NCBI GenBank assembly: GCA_016199665.1
Contig: JACQGG010000048.1
Coordinates: forward strand, 1 to 13,374
Origin: Acidobacteriota bacterium
GTDB lineage: Bacteria; Acidobacteriota; UBA6911; JACQSX01
Length of the DNA stretch: 13,374 bases
Direction of reading: 5' to 3'
Positions 13,313 through 13,374 of the stretch are shown one piece after another. A program made the translations under genes and the position numbers. Numbering within the stretch: the stretch's first letter is position 1; each line of letters starts with the position of its first letter. Below the pieces are notes generated by a model. The model made no database searches and was not told where the DNA came from. It saw only the letters and a list, made by a program, of their open reading frames with translations.

Positions 13313-13333
13313 GCCCGCACTTCTCACAAATTT
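13313..13333. repeat. Direct repeat copy 2 (21 bp)
   Basis: Second copy of the 21-bp sequence found at 9511-9531, in the same orientation. It lies 44 bp upstream of the ketosynthase start, in the 105-bp non-coding stretch at the right edge. The two copies bracket the ketosynthase, aspartate dehydrogenase and monooxygenase genes. Confidence 0.8.
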
Positions 13334-13374
13334 TCTACTACGCCCATGAGGTCCGATTGCGGGCGGCCACACCC

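Overview
The window is GC-rich (my impression is about 60%), densely coded bacterial DNA. It looks like an uncultured soil or subsurface bacterium, most likely Acidobacteriota or a similar deep lineage. That placement is inference from the gene mix (Cys-rich secreted proteins, a gentisate-dioxygenase-like bicupin, toxin-antitoxin cassettes, selenocysteine use); no phylogenetic marker gene is present.

Layout, left to right. (1) 1-2363, plus strand: the C-terminal part of a TPR-type protein running in from the left edge, interrupted by one in-frame TGA; a small secreted protein also interrupted by one in-frame TGA; and a small Cys/His-rich lipoprotein. (2) 2364-4411: an integron-like cassette array without a visible integrase (a CALIN). 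A GIY-YIG nuclease-domain gene, a ParE-type TA pair and a RelE-type TA pair each end in an attC-like imperfect palindrome, and all genes point the same way. (3) 4412-6626, plus strand: a thioredoxin/TPR secreted protein and a 4,5-dihydroxyphthalate-decarboxylase-family protein. (4) 6695-13269, minus strand: a bicupin dioxygenase-like gene, a 59-aa hypothetical, a secreted redoxin fused to a DsbD-N-like domain with TGA in place of the first active-site cysteine, an MhpA-like FAD monooxygenase, an L-aspartate dehydrogenase and a KAS II-type ketosynthase. The last two overlap by ATGA.

The most important observation is selenocysteine. The gene at 8286-9413 has an intact redoxin domain in which the usual Cys-Pro-Tyr-Cys motif is encoded TGA-Pro-Tyr-Cys, followed by a perfect 7-bp hairpin with a GUC loop at the spacing expected for a bacterial SECIS. 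The secreted protein at 1442-1837 shows the same arrangement (TGA-Pro-Thr-Met-Lys, then a strong hairpin). The TPR gene at the left edge has a third, less certain case. TGA is also the ordinary terminator of several genes here, so a general reassignment to Trp is not the explanation. No Sec machinery gene lies in the window.

Functionally, one set of genes is extracytoplasmic redox chemistry (Sec-redoxin/DsbD-N fusion, thioredoxin-TPR protein, Cys-rich lipoprotein, small Sec protein). Another looks like aromatic-compound metabolism (decarboxylase, gentisate-dioxygenase-like cupin, aromatic hydroxylase) next to an unexplained ketosynthase/aspartate dehydrogenase pair. A 21-bp direct repeat brackets the ketosynthase-AspDH-monooxygenase block. 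No rRNA, tRNA, CRISPR array, transposase or integrase was seen.
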